From positions 3,371,118 through 3,435,117 of the forward strand of contig NW_003101677.1 of the NCBI RefSeq assembly GCF_000003855.2: a stretch of 64,000 nucleotides of DNA. Reading direction: 5' to 3'. Of this stretch, positions 11,100 to 24,152 are shown one piece after another. The stretch's first letter is position 1. Each line of letters begins with the position of its first letter. The translations under genes were made by a program, and so were the position numbers. This DNA comes from Blastomyces gilchristii SLH14081 (lineage: Eukaryota; Ascomycota; Eurotiomycetes; Onygenales; Ajellomycetaceae). The notes under the pieces were generated by a model. It made no database searches and was not told where the DNA came from. It was given only the letters and a program-made list of their open reading frames with translations.

Positions 11100-14000
11100 G
11101 AAGAGATGTCTGACTTAATAAAAGAATACATGTCTTCAAGATGAAGAAATGAGAAAACATCAGAGCAGTAAACACAAGATCACAGATCACTGCTAATATT
11201 AATAATGAATTGAAAGACAGCTTCTGAGATGTTTGAGTCAGATGAAATCATCACAGAGAAACAGTCTGACAAGTTCAATAAATACAAAGACTCAGTTGAA
11301 GGCATCAGTAAGATGTCAGATAATGTGAGAAGCTTAAGTAATTAGAATAATAATAGCTCAGCAAGTGAGAAGACTTATATGAAACTAGAAAATGTAAGAC
11401 TTCAGCATGAGATTGAGCAGATGAAGATCAGTAGAGGTGAGACTCTTATAAGTGATGAGATAAGAGCAGATCTGACAGAATATCTTCAATAGAAAGAGAA
11501 GACATCTGTTATAATAAAAGTTCTCAAAGAATTCAGAAGTTAAGTAAGACTTATCAAAAGATTAATAGTTCTCACTGAATTCATTAACTACTTAATATGA
11601 AGAGAGAAAATCCTTCTGACTGCAGAGCAGTCTGAAACTGATGATATTCTTGAAGATAATAATCTTGATGAGAATGTCATCATAGACATGCAACATTTCT
11701 GAAAAGAACACAATCTTTGATTATATAACTACATGTGATCTGCAATTGTTCTGCAGGCCAAGACTTATTTCACTATACTTAAGGAATTCAAGTTGTCTGC
11801 TTATACTCTATGAACTATCATAGAGAATAACTTTTCTGAGAGATCTGCTATTCACAGAATCTGTCTGTTTGAGAAACTGATTAGTATGACTGCTAAGTTA
11901 AAAGGCTCAGATTACACTTTCATTGAATATCTGATTGTTATAAGAACTGATTATATCTATCTAGAATATAAAATTCTGAATGTCATGTTTTTCAACAGAC
12001 TGCTTACAGAAGTCAACAGAGGTTGAGCCTCATTCATAAGAAATTGAATGAATCAAATTGACAAAGATAATACTCAATTCTTAGAGAACAATTTTATGAG
12101 CCTGTATTACAATATTCTTTTACAGCTCTCTGCTGTGAATGAAGCAAATACTGATGTATCTAGAAATTCTATCAACAACGCGTAAGATATGAATAAGAAA
12201 GGCAAGAACAAAGACAATAACAAGAATAAGAACACTGAATTCAAACCTTAACATAGAGATAATGATGTAAGGACCTGCTATCATTGTCAAAAGATTAATT
12301 ATATTCAGACTGACTGTTGAAAGAAATACTCTGAGAAACATTCTTCAAATTCAAATTCCAACATCAATAGAAACAAGAATAAAGACAAGAATGCAGAGAA
12401 TACAGATACTGCTTCTATTCACAACATCATGAAGCAAGTATTTTGCATCAAAGAAAAGATCTATATAAGTGATCAGACAGGAAAAGATATCTGAATTCTA
12501 GACTCTGAATCAGATGCTTATGTCACACCTCACAGAGATCTTATCATGACAAAACCTCAGAAGGTGAAAGTGATGTTGAAAATGACAGATGAAACAGTGA
12601 TCTCTGCTACAGCTATAGAAGATACAAAGATTTCAGTGAAAGAAATGAATATGCTGTTAAATGATGTTTACTATGTCCTGAAGTTAGAAGTGAACCTCAT
12701 GAGTATGAGTAAGCTTATACATCAGAGTTATATCTATAAGCAGTTGACATATGAGAATAATTATACTATGTTAATTATGTCTCTCAATCACATGTTCTCA
12801 TTTACAGCAAGATTAAATGAGAATGATATCTATGAGATGAAAAGGCCAGTTATATACAGAGACTTGATTTAGTTTGTTATACTTAATAATGATTTTGAAC
12901 CTGTGAACATGTTACAGATGAAAGATGACATAATATTGACACTATCTGAAAGAAATGATACAAAGATTATAGAACTTACAATGATGCAATGATATTAAAA
13001 GCTAGAACACTTAAATTTCATGAATATTGCAAAAATGATAGCAGATTCATATCTAAAGATGAGAATTATTGATCAATGAGCTTTATCATTCTGCAAAGTC
13101 TGTGTTCAGGTAAAAATGACACATTCAATCTTCACATCTATAACACAAGCTATCAAGCTGATAATGAGATTCTTCATCAATCTGACAGAGGATGGAAAAA
13201 CACCTTTCAACAGAAATGACACTCTCACTAGAGAGAGTGCAAGCTACTGATTGAGTATAACAGACAATGCAATCTGTTATAGGTGAGCAATTCTTATGAT
13301 GAGAAAGAGAGAATCTACTGCAAGATTAATGAATTTCATCACAGATATTAAGATAACTACACAACATCAAGTTGAAACTCTACACTGAGATAATGAATGA
13401 GAGTTTAAAAGTCAAGAACTTAAGATCTACTGCCAGAGCAAAGAAATAGCATATGAAATGACTACATCTGACACATTACAATCAAATGACTCAGCAGAAC
13501 ACATGAATTGAATAGTTGCAGAAAAGACATAAAGCCTACTATTTAATAGTGAATTAGAAAGAGAACTTTGAGATGAAGCAATACAAGTCATGATTATAAT
13601 AATCAACACATTCTCAACATCAACAAAGATATTTGAATGTAAGAAAGAAACATCACTTACATCTTTTGAAGCTTGAACTGAGGTGCAATCTTCTGTTCAT
13701 TGAAAATAAAGATGAGAGTGCAAGGTCTACAAGAAGGATTTGAAAGTGTTAAATAAGCTCATGAATAGAACTGATGGCAAGAAATAACAGCTGATTGAAT
13801 ATCAAGAATTACATTAATATCATGTGTGAGATTCTGTTACACATCATCTTGAGATTGCATGAGATGTCATATTTGATGAAGCTCTTGACATGAGTGCAAA
13901 TACATCTGTAAATACAGTGAGAGAATTCAATGAATTACCTAACAAATTGAACATTCTGAATGTTAGAGAGAGATGACAACACTGCCTTCTAAGAAGACTT

Positions 14001-15780
14001 ATAAAGAAAAAGTCAGATGTTTTGAAAATAATTGTCAATGAGAACTTAGAGAATGCAATTAATTCAATCTATCTTCTAGATAATGAGACACAGCTTGTCA
14101 TGAATGAAGAGTTTGAAGACTCTGTTAATAAGAATAATTCTGTTCTAAGTGTTCTGACAGATCAATCAACTATACTGACAGAAGTCAAGAGAAGCTCAGA
14201 CTGAGACTATTGATATGAGACAATGAAAAAGAAGATTAAGATATTTGAACAGAAGAAGATATATATTGTCATTGAGAAGACTCTGAAAATGAATATTTTT
14301 ACAGATAAATGAGTATATAATCAGAAATTCAATAATAAGGGAGAAATCATTCATTTTAGAGCTCACTGAGTGATTAGAGAGTTCTTGCAATAGCAGAGTA
14401 TTCATTATACAAGATCATATGCTGCAGTGGTATCAGAGTCTACATTGCACAGTCTATTCACTATATCAACTGTCAAAGAATGAAAGATTAAATTGATTGA
14501 CTATGTATCTGTGTTTTTGAATGACATACTACTACAGAATGAGATGATCTATATGCAACTACTCACAGATGTTAAGCACAGCAGAGAGGACTTGATGAGA
14601 TTACTCTGCCAGAGTCTATATGAAATGAAGCAAGCTGCAAGAGTATGATATTTCCTTGCAACAGAGCATCTGACTACATTGAGATTCAAGATATCATCTT
14701 ATGACAGCAGATTTCTATATCACTCTGTTCACAAGATCTATCTGACATTGCATGTTAATAATTGTCAGATGACAGGATCTCAAGAACAGCAATTAGACTG
14801 AGTATTAAGAGAGATTATAAAGAGATTTGAGACAAAGAATGTTGAAGAGATCAAGTCATATCTTGAGATGAAGATCAAATATCAGAGGAATAACAATCTA
14901 GTGATTACACAGAGCTGTTATATTGAGAAGATTCTTGAAGATTTCAGTATGAATAAGATAAATTCAGCTGACACTCTGATAACAGCTGGCATATGACTGG
15001 AATTCTCACCTGATGAGATCGAGGGATTGAATGATGACTTTACAGCTACAAGATATCATCAAGAATTGAAATCATTATAATATTTAGTCTCAAGCAGCTG
15101 ATTAGACCTGGTGTTCACAGTCAACTATCTCTCATATTTTAACTCATATTCATACAAAGCATGTTGAGCAGTGTTAAAGCATGTTCTACATTATATCAAG
15201 AAGATGAAAAATCATGGCATATTATACAAGAAGGAGATAGAAGATGGTCTGAGTTCTATGACATACTGCAATTGAGACTGAGCAGGGGCAGATTCTCAAT
15301 ACAAATTAACTACTGACTATGTTATATTGATTAACAGGTTATCAATCTCATGACAGTCACAGAGACAGACATCTATTATCAAATCAATCACAGAAGCTGA
15401 GTATATTACAGTTAGTAAGACAGCTTGTGAGATAATCTGATTGAATAATATGTTATATGACACTGAATTGATGAATGATGAAAAAGTGAAAATATACTCA
15501 CATCTATGAGTTGATAATAAGAAAGCAATCAATCTAGCAAAGAGGAAATCCTTAACATGAAGATCACATCACATTGAGATTAGATATCATATTCTTCACA
15601 ATTTGATTGAAAAAGAGAAAATCATGATAAAACATGTTGATTCTACAGTGAACATAGCTGACAGGCTTCATCAAGTCACTGACAAAGCCTGCATTTGAAG
15701 ATTTTGTCAAAAGAATTGATTTGAAAGAGATCAGAAAGAAATGATTGAATGATAATAATAATACAGTGAATCAGTGAATT
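11100..15780 (+). pseudogene. Copia-II gag-pol remnant
   Basis: A single long frame broken by substitution stops. The knuckle at 12276-12317 reads CYHC-QKINY-IQTDC, with the His of CX2CX4HX4C changed to Tyr. The protease/pre-integrase piece at 12546-12872 includes MTKPQKVKVMLKMTDET and DVYYVLKLEVNLMSMSKL. Integrase follows to about 13.7 kb. RT includes VSVFLNDILLQNEMIYMQL and SLYEMKQAARVW, with the catalytic YVDD reading as HVNN at about 14750-14765. RNase H at 15270-15720 includes TEAEYITVSKTACEIIWLNN. Trp codons appear as TGA throughout. Non-functional. Confidence 0.85.
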
Positions 15781-15946
15781 TTGCATGTATTTCTTAATTT
15801 TTACAGTTATTACTGTACAGATGCCTTTCCTAATAAGGAAATCAGAGTCTGATTGATGTAATTAATTATTATTGTATTTTCGAAAGATTTGAGAATGAAG
15901 AAGGCCCCGGGTGGCGGCTTATAGACCACAGTGTAGCAAGAGAGAG

Positions 15947-16050
15947 TGTTGATAATTACTACACCTACTCTAGTCACGTGCCATCTCAACCTATTCATTT
16001 AGTGTAACTCGCGTAGTTAGATTACAATATAATAATATTATTCTTCAAGA
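15947..16050 (+). repeat. Copia-II 3' LTR
   Basis: 104 bp, preceded by a purine tract AAGAGAGAG that corresponds to the G-run kept in Copia-III. It is followed by CATCA at 16051-16055. Confidence 0.9.
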
Positions 16051-16055
16051 CATCA

Positions 16056-18270
16056 CATCAGAATGGCATTTCTGAATGTGAAATTCACACTATTATGAAA
16101 CAAATTAGAGCTGCTCTTTTGAAAGGTAATCTTTCTAAGAAGTTCTGAGCAGATGTTCTAGAGACAGTGATTACAATAATTAATAATACTTCTACATCTA
16201 CAGTTCTTTATAACTCAAAATTTTAACCCTCTACTGCAGAGACTTCTGTGATTTCAAGTTCATATAAGATTTCTTAATATGCACTTATGAATACCCTGCT
16301 GAATGTGAGGCATTTTCACTGATTAAGTGCAGAGGTTCTTATTCACTTGCATGAATCTCAGAAGCTCACAGATAAGCTCTCTTTATATGCCAATTTCTAT
16401 TATATTATTAAATTCAGTGATATATTAATATATTATCTATAACATTCTGAATCTGATAAGATTATTGTCAGTAGCAATGTAAGGTTCTCAATCACTGAAA
16501 AATCAGTTGTTATATCTGTGAAACTTATTAATTATGTTATTAAATCAGAATCTAATATTCATCTGATTAATAATGAAGATGCTTCTAATATTAATGATCT
16601 GAATTCTACATAATTACAGCCTGTGAAATTGCTAGCTACTTACACTCTGAGCTCTGTTACAGATACTCTTCTGAAGTTCTACAAGAATGTCATATCTCAG
16701 TTAGAGAGAGTAGAAGATTATTAAAAGAAGTTTATACAATATAAGATTACTGATCTGAAGAGATATAATACATGAAGTTTAATCTCTAAATCTGATATTC
16801 TGAGAAATGAACTGATTACTTCAGACTGTTGAGTATTTCTTAAGAAAGATAGACTCACAGATCTGAATATAAATTCTGATAATATTCTTAGAAAATTATA
16901 TTAAATGATTTATAATAACTGACTTAAGAAGAATTCTAGAGAAGAGATCTACACTTCTGTTATCACTGATACTGTTAATTATATTCTTTTTATAATAGCA
17001 GCACTATGCAGTTGAACACTCTGTTAAGTGAATATAGTGATAATATATCTATATGAGTGTCTCACTAAGAAGATCTATATAAGATAACTTACTGATTTTG
17101 AGACAGATTCACTGAAAACACTTGTCTGCATAGTTGAGAATAGTTTATACAGTCTGAACTCTGTGATAAAGATCTGATATAATTACTTAATAGCTCTACT
17201 GAGTGATTTTGAATTTACAGTCAGTGTCTATAATTCAGTACTCTGATATTATACATTCAGATATCATCTCTATATAATAATCTATGTTGATAATCTTAAC
17301 ATTATATCTAAAGTTTCTGAGAATGCTGATTAGCTAGTGAGTATACTTAGTGAGAAATTGAAAGTCAAGAATCTATATCAGTCAATCAAGTATTTGAGTA
17401 TAAAAGTCAATTATTCAGACAAAGAAATTGATTTAATATATTATTAATATATTAAATATCTTATTGAAGATTTCTATCTTGATAATACAGCTATTGTTAA
17501 AATATCAATGAAGAATGAATTCTGTATTAATAATTTCTCTATATCTGAGAAAGAGACTGATTTCACAATTCAGTGATATTAATATGATATGAATTGCTTA
17601 TAATATCTTACAGTTAAAACACATTCTGATATTACTCATACTGTATCACTACTCACTCAATGAAATATTAATTCAATATCTCAATATTAAAAGACTCTAT
17701 TATATATTATACATTATTTGAAAGAGATTATAAATCTGAGTATTTTCTACAGATATGATCTGTATAAGAGATCTGTTTCTATCAATTCTTTCATTTTCTC
17801 TGATTTCTCTGATAATTTCTATCTACTCTTTAACTACTCAGATTCTGATTGAGCTGATCTCTTAAATAATAATAGAAAATCAATATTCAGCTACATTTTT
17901 AAGCTTACAGACAGCTCAATTTTATGACATTTAATAAAATAATCTTATATATCTCTAAGTTTCAATGAGACTAAATATATGACTCTTAGTAAGATGATTT
18001 ATAAAGTAATATGAATCTGAAATCTTATAATTGAGCTTGACTTTATTACTACATCTTTGATACAGATTCTCACTGATAATAAGAGTATTATAGATCTCAC
18101 AAAGATGACAGATATTACAGTCTGAAGTAAGCACATTGATACATATTTTCATTTTTCACATTGACAGTTGAATTAGAAGATTATTGATTTAGAATACATT
18201 CTCATCACTCAGATGATAATGAATGAACTTATTAAATCTCTAAACACTGTGATATTTATATGATTCATGA
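16056..18270 (+). pseudogene. Copia-I integrase end, reverse transcriptase and RNase H
   Basis: Begins with the integrase pattern TSE-HQNGI...IMKQIRAALLKG (QNG and lysine-arginine region) at 16056-16150. RT has YHLYIIIYVDNLNIIS at about 17268-17315, with YVDN at 17283-17294 in place of YVDD. RNase H at 17820-18240 ends with SKHIDTYFHFSH and IDLEYILITQMIMNELIKSL, typical of Copia C-termini. Stops are common. From about 18260 to the polypurine tract at 18388 the sequence regains normal GC and CpG content. Confidence 0.82.
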
Positions 18271-18394
18271 TTTTGCTAGGTCTTACAGGTGTAAAAGTTG
18301 GGAATGTTTAATTTTACATTTGTATTTGGTTTTGACAGACTATCTTGGTGGTTTGAGTGTTTTTGTGTGTGATTCTTGTTATCTCAAGGGGGGG

Positions 18395-18504
18395 TGTTGG
18401 CTGTTACAGCCGTTGCGGTTAGCGATCCCACTAGATCATGTGACCCACCACTATATTATGTTCTTGTAGATAGATCTATCAATACAACCTTCAACTATCC
18501 TACA
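18395..18504 (+). repeat. Copia-I 3' LTR
   Basis: 110 bp starting TGTTGGCTGTTACAGCCG directly after seven G and ending ATCCTACA. Its last 56 bp are identical to window positions 1-56. The base composition changes to gene-island type exactly at its right end. Confidence 0.92.
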
Positions 18505-19959
18505 GAGGTGTGGCAATTTGGGTGGCAGCACGCGAGGCCCTGCCGGGCCTCGCTTAAGATACCTAATTAGGCTAGATCAAGACCAGTTGCATAGCGCCCT
18601 TACGGGATGCAGACACCAACTTAAAGATGTAATCAATCAATCGATCAATCAATCAACTTCCCATCGACTAGAGTGGTATCTCTCGAAAACACTCTAAGCG
18701 GCACCATCCTCCCACTTAAAGATGCCAAGGCGTCTCAGCTTTGTGTGCTCCTTTCCTGTCCCTGAAAGTCAGAAGCCCATCGCAAAGCACCTGGATGGAG
18801 CCCGACTATTTGACGGGATTGCAGGGGAAGGAGTTGATGCGAAAGAATACTGCGGCTGTTCGATAGTATCAGCATATGCTTTGCGGAGGGCCTAGGGGCG
18901 CCGATGGGCAGCATAATACTCGGATTCCGTGCGTTTTTTGAGCGGGCGAAGTGGTTTCGGAAGATGTTTGGAGGTGGGACTAGACAGGTATTCGTTTAAC
19001 TTATTTTTTCCAGCTATGCGCTATTTCATACACTCTCCAATTCTTTCCAGGAACGAAAAGCTCAAAATATGATATATTCCTCCGCCATTCCCCTTTCCTC
19101 CCATATGCACACGGGGTTGATGGCGGATACGAAGGGGGGGGAGGAGTTAGAAAGTGGGGGGGTTAAAGGGGGGTACTATACGTGAGGATGTGAGAAGGTG
19201 TTGTGTGCGTTTAGAGACTGGAGATTGGTGCTTCGGGGATGAGGGGGAATCCATGGTGTCTTATAGGTAAATCTTTGTCCATCACCATTTAGTTACATGC
19301 GTATTACCAACACGCATATTCTTCAAATAATATACATATATGTGTTAGATACAAACAAGAAAAGCAAGTTAAAGAAAGGGGAAAGGAAAAGCCCCTTGAC
19401 CGGTCTGTTCCCTTCCTAAGCCATCCATCCCCCCCATCTTTTCCACCAGATGAAATGCATATAGATCAATATCTAAACTGGAACAAGGTGGGACTATAAA
19501 ATAACGATATACAAATAATAAAAAGAAGAAGATAAATAGCCATGCAAGTAACCCAACCCATACATACATTCAACAGAGGACAGCGTGGGTCTGAAAAGTG
19601 GGATAAAAGTTCCAGAAGGATAAGGAGAGGAGAGACAACAGCGCCAAGCCACGTATGCCAATAGCGAACCTAGAGTTTGAATAAGCTGGAAATCATGACT
19701 TTGTATAGGACGAGAGTTGGGGGAAGTCTGGAGAGAGGGATTGTTTTCATGTCCGGCCGGTTCCCAGTGGAGTAGATTAGAACGTAGAAAAGTGCCACTG
19801 AAGGATAGGAGGGCTGGATGAGACATGGGGCTGGTATTTTGAGGTATTCATGGTTGGGATTCGAGTGCCTTCGGGATTGAAGCACATTGTCAATTTACAA
19901 AAAAGCAAAAGAAAAGATCATTTCGGGAGAGGGAGGGGATGTATTATGGACTCGGAAAA
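18505..19959. other. Non-coding border of the gene island, downstream of TIM50
   Basis: No gene is seen. The stretch holds a perfect 9-bp stem hairpin (GCGAGGCCC, loop TGCC) at 18532-18553, a small direct-repeat-flanked insertion at 18619-18724, a G-rich patch near 19133-19172, and what is probably the 3' UTR of TIM50. Short open frames at 19369-19885 overlap each other in several frames and resemble no protein. Confidence 0.6.
18619..18724 (-). repeat. Possible short retroposed fragment with an AATC-repeat end
   Basis: The 11-mer ACTTAAAGATG stands at 18619-18629 and 18714-18724. The 84 bp between begin with TAATCAATCAATCGATC and further AATC units. On the minus strand this is a fragment ending in a tetranucleotide tail with an 11-bp target duplication, the form of a truncated LINE or SINE insertion. 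It is too short to name. Confidence 0.4.
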
Positions 19960-21752
19960 TCATTTCCTCGCCTGGCCATCCCCGCCACTACCAAAGCCGA
20001 AGAACCCCGTAAAGCTATTCCGCATCCCATTCATCTGCTCCTCCCTCGCCTTTTCTTCCTCTGCTGCCATCTCCGCCAGCCATTTCTCCCCATTCTCCCG
20101 AATCTCCTTGTCAATTAGCTCATACTGCTTCTGGCCCCGCTCGCGAATCTGATCCCACAGCATCTTGCCCTGCTCCAGGCCTGCGGCCGGGTCAACACCA
20201 TCAATCGTTGGGGGTGTGGGCTTGATGCCTAGTAGAGACGCAATGCTGCTGACGCTGTACTTGGGTTTCTTGGCCCGCTCTTCAGCTAGTTGTTTCTGGA
20301 ACTTTTCTCGCATCAGTTTCTCACGCCGAGCAAATTCCACGGGGATTTTGGTGCCTTCGAAGGATTTGATGACTGGTCGTACGTCCTCGATGCCCATCCC
20401 GGCGACGTATTCGAGGAATGGGATAAGGGCGACGAGGTCCTTGTCACGGGGATCACCCTTCCATTTGTCAAGGATGATGGCGTTCTCAGGTTGACGTTTG
20501 GCGTGTGGAGCGTGTGTGTCAATCATAATAACTTTCGAAAGGTCTCGGTTTAGGTAGGAAAGATCCTACAAAGGTTTTGTTGAGTATAATAATCCCGATA
20601 ATTAAAAACTGCAAGAAAGTAAATAAATACCTTGACATGCTCACCGTCCTCGTACTTGGTTGCTTCTCGGAATAAGACCCAACGAATGATCCGGTACGGG
20701 TCAAGCTTGCGAAGCACCTGGTCTGCCATCATACTCGGAACACTAGTAAAGAGAACCAATTCATAATACTGATTGAGATATCGAAGGAAATAGTCGACCC
20801 CAGGTCGCTTAGCCACACGATATCCGTGTTCCCGCGTCCATTCACTGTGGACCAAAAGATCTTCCAAACTAATAACTAGTGTGTAAGGCTGCCGCATCAT
20901 CGGGTCATCGTCCGGAAGAAGTTTCTCGAATGCTGGATCCTTATAGTAACTTGTGATATCAGAGAAACGAGCCTTGATACGGGCGAAAAAGAGCCCAAAT
21001 CCCCAACCGGAGGGCGCATCCTTGTGAAGCTTCTCCTCCTCCTCAGTATCCCAATTTCGGCCTAGGAATATTGTACCACCCACACCACTTCCCAGAAACA
21101 CAGCATACATAATATTGATGAATCTGTTTCGTCGGCGTTCAGTGGATGACACATAAGGGTTTTTGGGGACGTCTCCGCCCTCACCTGCCCCTGAACCATC
21201 TTCCTCCGTGAGGTTAAGGGCAGTTGGACCACGATGTTTTGAACGAGCTTCAAGCTCCTCTGCTATCGTAGAAGGGATGCCTCGGGTGAGGTCTGGGAGG
21301 GGTTTCTGGGGCTGTGAAGGCGATGGTTCCGCAGCCGCTTCATCCTTCGGAGAGGTAGCCTCTGTCTCGAACTCCGGTTGATCCTTGGAGAAATCGGATT
21401 GTGGCTCAGAACTACTCGTCCGTGCTGTCCCAGCTCCCGCACCTCCGCCAGTTGCAGTTCCTGCAGATTCGGGCGCGGTATTCTTCTGAGATTTCCCACT
21501 TGATTCAAATTCTGGCTGGCTCTCTGAAAACTCTTGTCCTGATTTGGATGATTGTGAAGGAGGCGTGGCGGAAGGTTCGGGGTTTGAAGAGGGCGTATGC
21601 GAAGGCGCTTTGCCTCCATTAGGTCGCGGAGGTTTGCTATTATTACTGGCGAAATATCGTAGATGTGGAGGAGGGTATGTGAAGGAGGAGGTTCGGATAG
21701 ATAGTGGAACCGCACGAGGCCTCAAAAGAGGCAGCATAGCACGACTGAGCAT
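19960..21752 (-). CDS. TIM50: Tim50, receptor subunit of the mitochondrial TIM23 import complex
   Basis: Tim50 binds incoming preproteins in the intermembrane space and passes them to the Tim23 channel. Two exons, 21752-20631 and 20565-19960, with a 65-bp intron (GTATTT...TAG), encode about 575 residues. The start MLSRAMLPLLRPRAVPLSIR is a basic, acid-free mitochondrial presequence. Residues 40-200 are low-complexity Ser/Pro/Glu. A membrane segment FINIMYAVFLGSGVGGTIFL is at 211-230. The FCP1/NIF-like domain runs from about 288 to 430 with TLVISLEDLLVHSEW, KRPGVDYFLRYL, ELVLFTSVPSMMADQVL and VIMIDTH. The phosphatase DxDxT motif is degenerate (SLEDLL), as is usual for fungal Tim50. The C-terminus is Glu/Ala-rich. 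Exon joining keeps the frame (EHVK|DLSYLNRD). The length matches filamentous-fungal homologues. Confidence 0.95.
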
Positions 21753-22786
21753 GCTGGAGAAAACCTCTTACACCAATGTGAAAAGATATGAAAGATGCTC
21801 TATATTTTCATAGTCGACGGCATAGAGCATTAGAGAAACAAGGCTTGGTCGTGTGTTTCTCTTCTGTGGAAGTTTCTGCATGTATAGAAACCTACAGTTT
21901 GAAAAACCTCAAAAAAGCTCCAGGATCGAATCCCTGAATAGCGCTACGGGAGAAATGGCAGGCCGGAAGTGCAGTTACTTAGTCAGCTTCCACCAACCAC
22001 AAAACAATTTCTGCGAACATTTTCATCTTCTCTTGTCTTTTCTTCCTCAACCTAATGAAAGTTGAAACCCAGCGGAACGAAATTTGACTCTATGCTCAAT
22101 CATTGTGCATAGGGTTGTAGATGCCGGGGAGATCAATGCTCCGTCCGTCGTGCCACCCCAAGAACGTCAGCTTTGCCTTTGTTTTAATTAACTGAGTCTT
22201 GTGAGCTGTTCTGTTCCGTTGGCATCGATATAACAAGCACATACGGCGGTTGGCAAGGCTGCCTCTCTGTTTTGTGTTGTCGCACCTGTATTGGATCTGT
22301 TGTGTAACAAATCTATACCTACTCTTTATTTTTTCCCGCTTTGTACCGTATCATTCAAGCTCTAGGAGTAGATATGAGTAAAAGCGGCTCCCTCCCGCAC
22401 TTCCAAGCCCTCCATCCTGGGGGTGACTAGAAGAATTACAGGCCTTCAGGTATGTATCTTTCGGGGATAGCAGTTACTACGGGTAAAGGAGCTATCACTC
22501 CAAGGTTTGTTGTCCCCAAGTAATTATTTTCCTTTCTATGCTACAGCAGCTGCACATCTATACAGAGGCTAAGGCAGGAGGAGTACCACAAGAAATAAGG
22601 GCAATAAACCTTCCCACCTTCCTCATGCCAGTTTACAGCAGTACAGTGTATGTGTATCCCGTCTTTCACATTGCTAATTGCGGGGAATCATGCTAGTGCC
22701 TTTCTAGAGAAGATAAGGAGCCTGACATTTCATGCTCAGAAAAGTGCAGGAATAAAGTAGCAAAATTAAAATAAAACAGGCCAAGA
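21753..22786. promoter_or_regulatory. Intergenic region: TIM50 upstream side, RPN11 downstream side
   Basis: 1,034 bp between two minus-strand genes. It should hold the TIM50 promoter and 5' UTR next to 21753 and the RPN11 3' UTR next to 22786. No further gene, RNA gene or clear motif could be identified. Confidence 0.5.
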
Positions 22787-24152
22787 TCATAGCTCTTCAT
22801 CCACATCCATTGACTCGCTCTGCGTCCCGTTTTTACTCGCGTCGATGGCCAAGGAGGCTTCCTTATCGATCATCTGCCGTGAGACGGCGACGATGTTGTC
22901 CTCGATCAGTTGCTGGCCAACATCTTCGATGTCTGTATATAATAAACCGTAACAGCGAACTGGTTAGTGGGACTAGAGCTTAGAAAAACAAGAGGGGAGA
23001 TAAATGATATGGTACTGACGTTTCTTCGGATCCACCTTCCCAACATATCGAGTCTTCAATTGATCCATTGTCAACTCAGTCTCCTCTTTTACGCGCTTCT
23101 CATAACCCTCAGCAAGGCTAACAAGCTTCTTCAGCCGATCCACATTCCTGCTCCCCTCCTCTCTAAAATCATTCATTTGCAGCGCCTCCGTCCACACATG
23201 TTTATGAAGGTTCATCAGCATATTCTCCTCCAGTCCGGTCTTGCGGTAGTTGATGGCAATGCTGTAATAGTGGCGATTTAGGCCATGGATAAGCGATTGA
23301 ATAGACGGTTTGTTCAGATGACCCAGGTTGGAGGTGGTCTGTCGGGGCTCCTGTCCCATCATAAGCGTCTGAGAGGAGATTAAGCGGAAGGCGTCGATAA
23401 CGACTTTGCCTTTGACGGACTGTATAGGGTCGACGACGACGGCTACCGCGCGAGGGGTGAGTTGCTCGAAGGATTGTTGGGTATTGATATCAACGGAGGA
23501 GAGCCAACAACCGAATCCGGGGTGAGAATGGTACCATCCGACGACGGTCTCTGGTCTGTAGCAAGATTAAGAAGGGGTCAGTTGATGATTGGTTAGAGAC
23601 ACCCTCAAAGGTGAAAGAGAACAAAACTAACCTTCCTGTTTGTTTAAGCATTTCCATCATCTTGGTCTGAAAGACAGGGTCCACAGCTTCAACACTAACT
23701 CCAGTACCGCTCTGAGGCATCGCGAACACATCAACGACTCTAACAGTATATTCATCAACGAAATCCCCTAGCATGAGACCCATAACTTCCATGGGTACAC
23801 CTGCCCGGCCATGTCTCAGCATCTTGAGTAAGGCCAGCGACGATATGTGCACTGTTTCTGAGTTATCGATGAGGTTGGGTGCATCCTGAGTAGTCATGCT
23901 GTTAGCTCTTGGAACTGTAATAAAAGAAAAATGCCTGGGTATAATTATTGTCGCGATAGGGCAATATATATAGAGTGGATGTTCAAAGAGAGCGCGCCCT
24001 TATTCCAGCCTTTATCAAGGAATCATATAAAAAGAACGCAAGCAAACCCGGAGGGTGACACAACCGGGCAGAGCAAAACTTACTGCGCCGGGAGCTGCGT
24101 TACTCATACCCATGCCCTGGGCGGCCTGCAGCATCCGATTAAACCGCTCCAT
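22787..24152 (-). CDS. RPN11: Rpn11, JAMM deubiquitinase of the 26S proteasome lid
   Basis: Rpn11 (PSMD14/Poh1) removes ubiquitin chains from substrates as they enter the proteasome. Four exons: 24152-24084 ([18 protein letters not shown]), 23885-23632, 23555-23020 and 22932-22787. They join in frame through GT-AG introns to a 334-residue protein, the usual fungal length. The start was placed in the small first exon because MERxNR...GMGM is the conserved family N-terminus; the ATG at 23897 lies in the intron. The MPN domain spans about 28-165. The zinc-binding JAMM motif [14 protein letters not shown] places H117, H119 and D130 as ligands. [13 protein letters not shown] and [18 protein letters not shown] are diagnostic. 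The C-terminus [20 protein letters not shown] matches the lid helix. All catalytic residues are present, so it should be active. Confidence 0.97.

Larger units (their letters stand above)
10872..16050 (+). mobile_element. Copia-II: near full-length degenerate Ty1/Copia element
   Basis: LTRs of 104 bp at 10872-10975 and 15947-16050 start TGTTGATAATTAC and end TTCTTCAAGA. The 5-bp target duplication CATCA is present at 10867-10871 and 16051-16055. Removing the element rejoins the Copia-I integrase reading. Inside are gag with a knuckle, protease, integrase, RT and RNase H in Copia order on the + strand, all with point stops. It belongs to the same family as Copia-III (57300-60568), whose LTR and coding remnants align to it in reverse complement. 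Confidence 0.93.
1..18504 (+). mobile_element. Copia-I: degenerate Ty1/Copia LTR retrotransposon, host of two nested elements
   Basis: The first 56 bases are identical to 18449-18504, the end of a 110-bp LTR that starts TGTTGGCTG after a seven-G polypurine tract at 18388-18394. Between the LTRs, in Copia order on the + strand, are remnants of gag with a CCHC knuckle, protease/pre-integrase, integrase, reverse transcriptase and RNase H. Gypsy-1 splits it after the pre-integrase region and Copia-II splits the integrase. The reading frame is broken by many TGA (former Trp), TAA and TAG codons, so it cannot act on its own. The left LTR is cut by the window start, so its target duplication cannot be tested; the right flank reads GAGGT. 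The family call is firm from domain order and from the YVDN and RNase H similarity. Confidence 0.9.
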
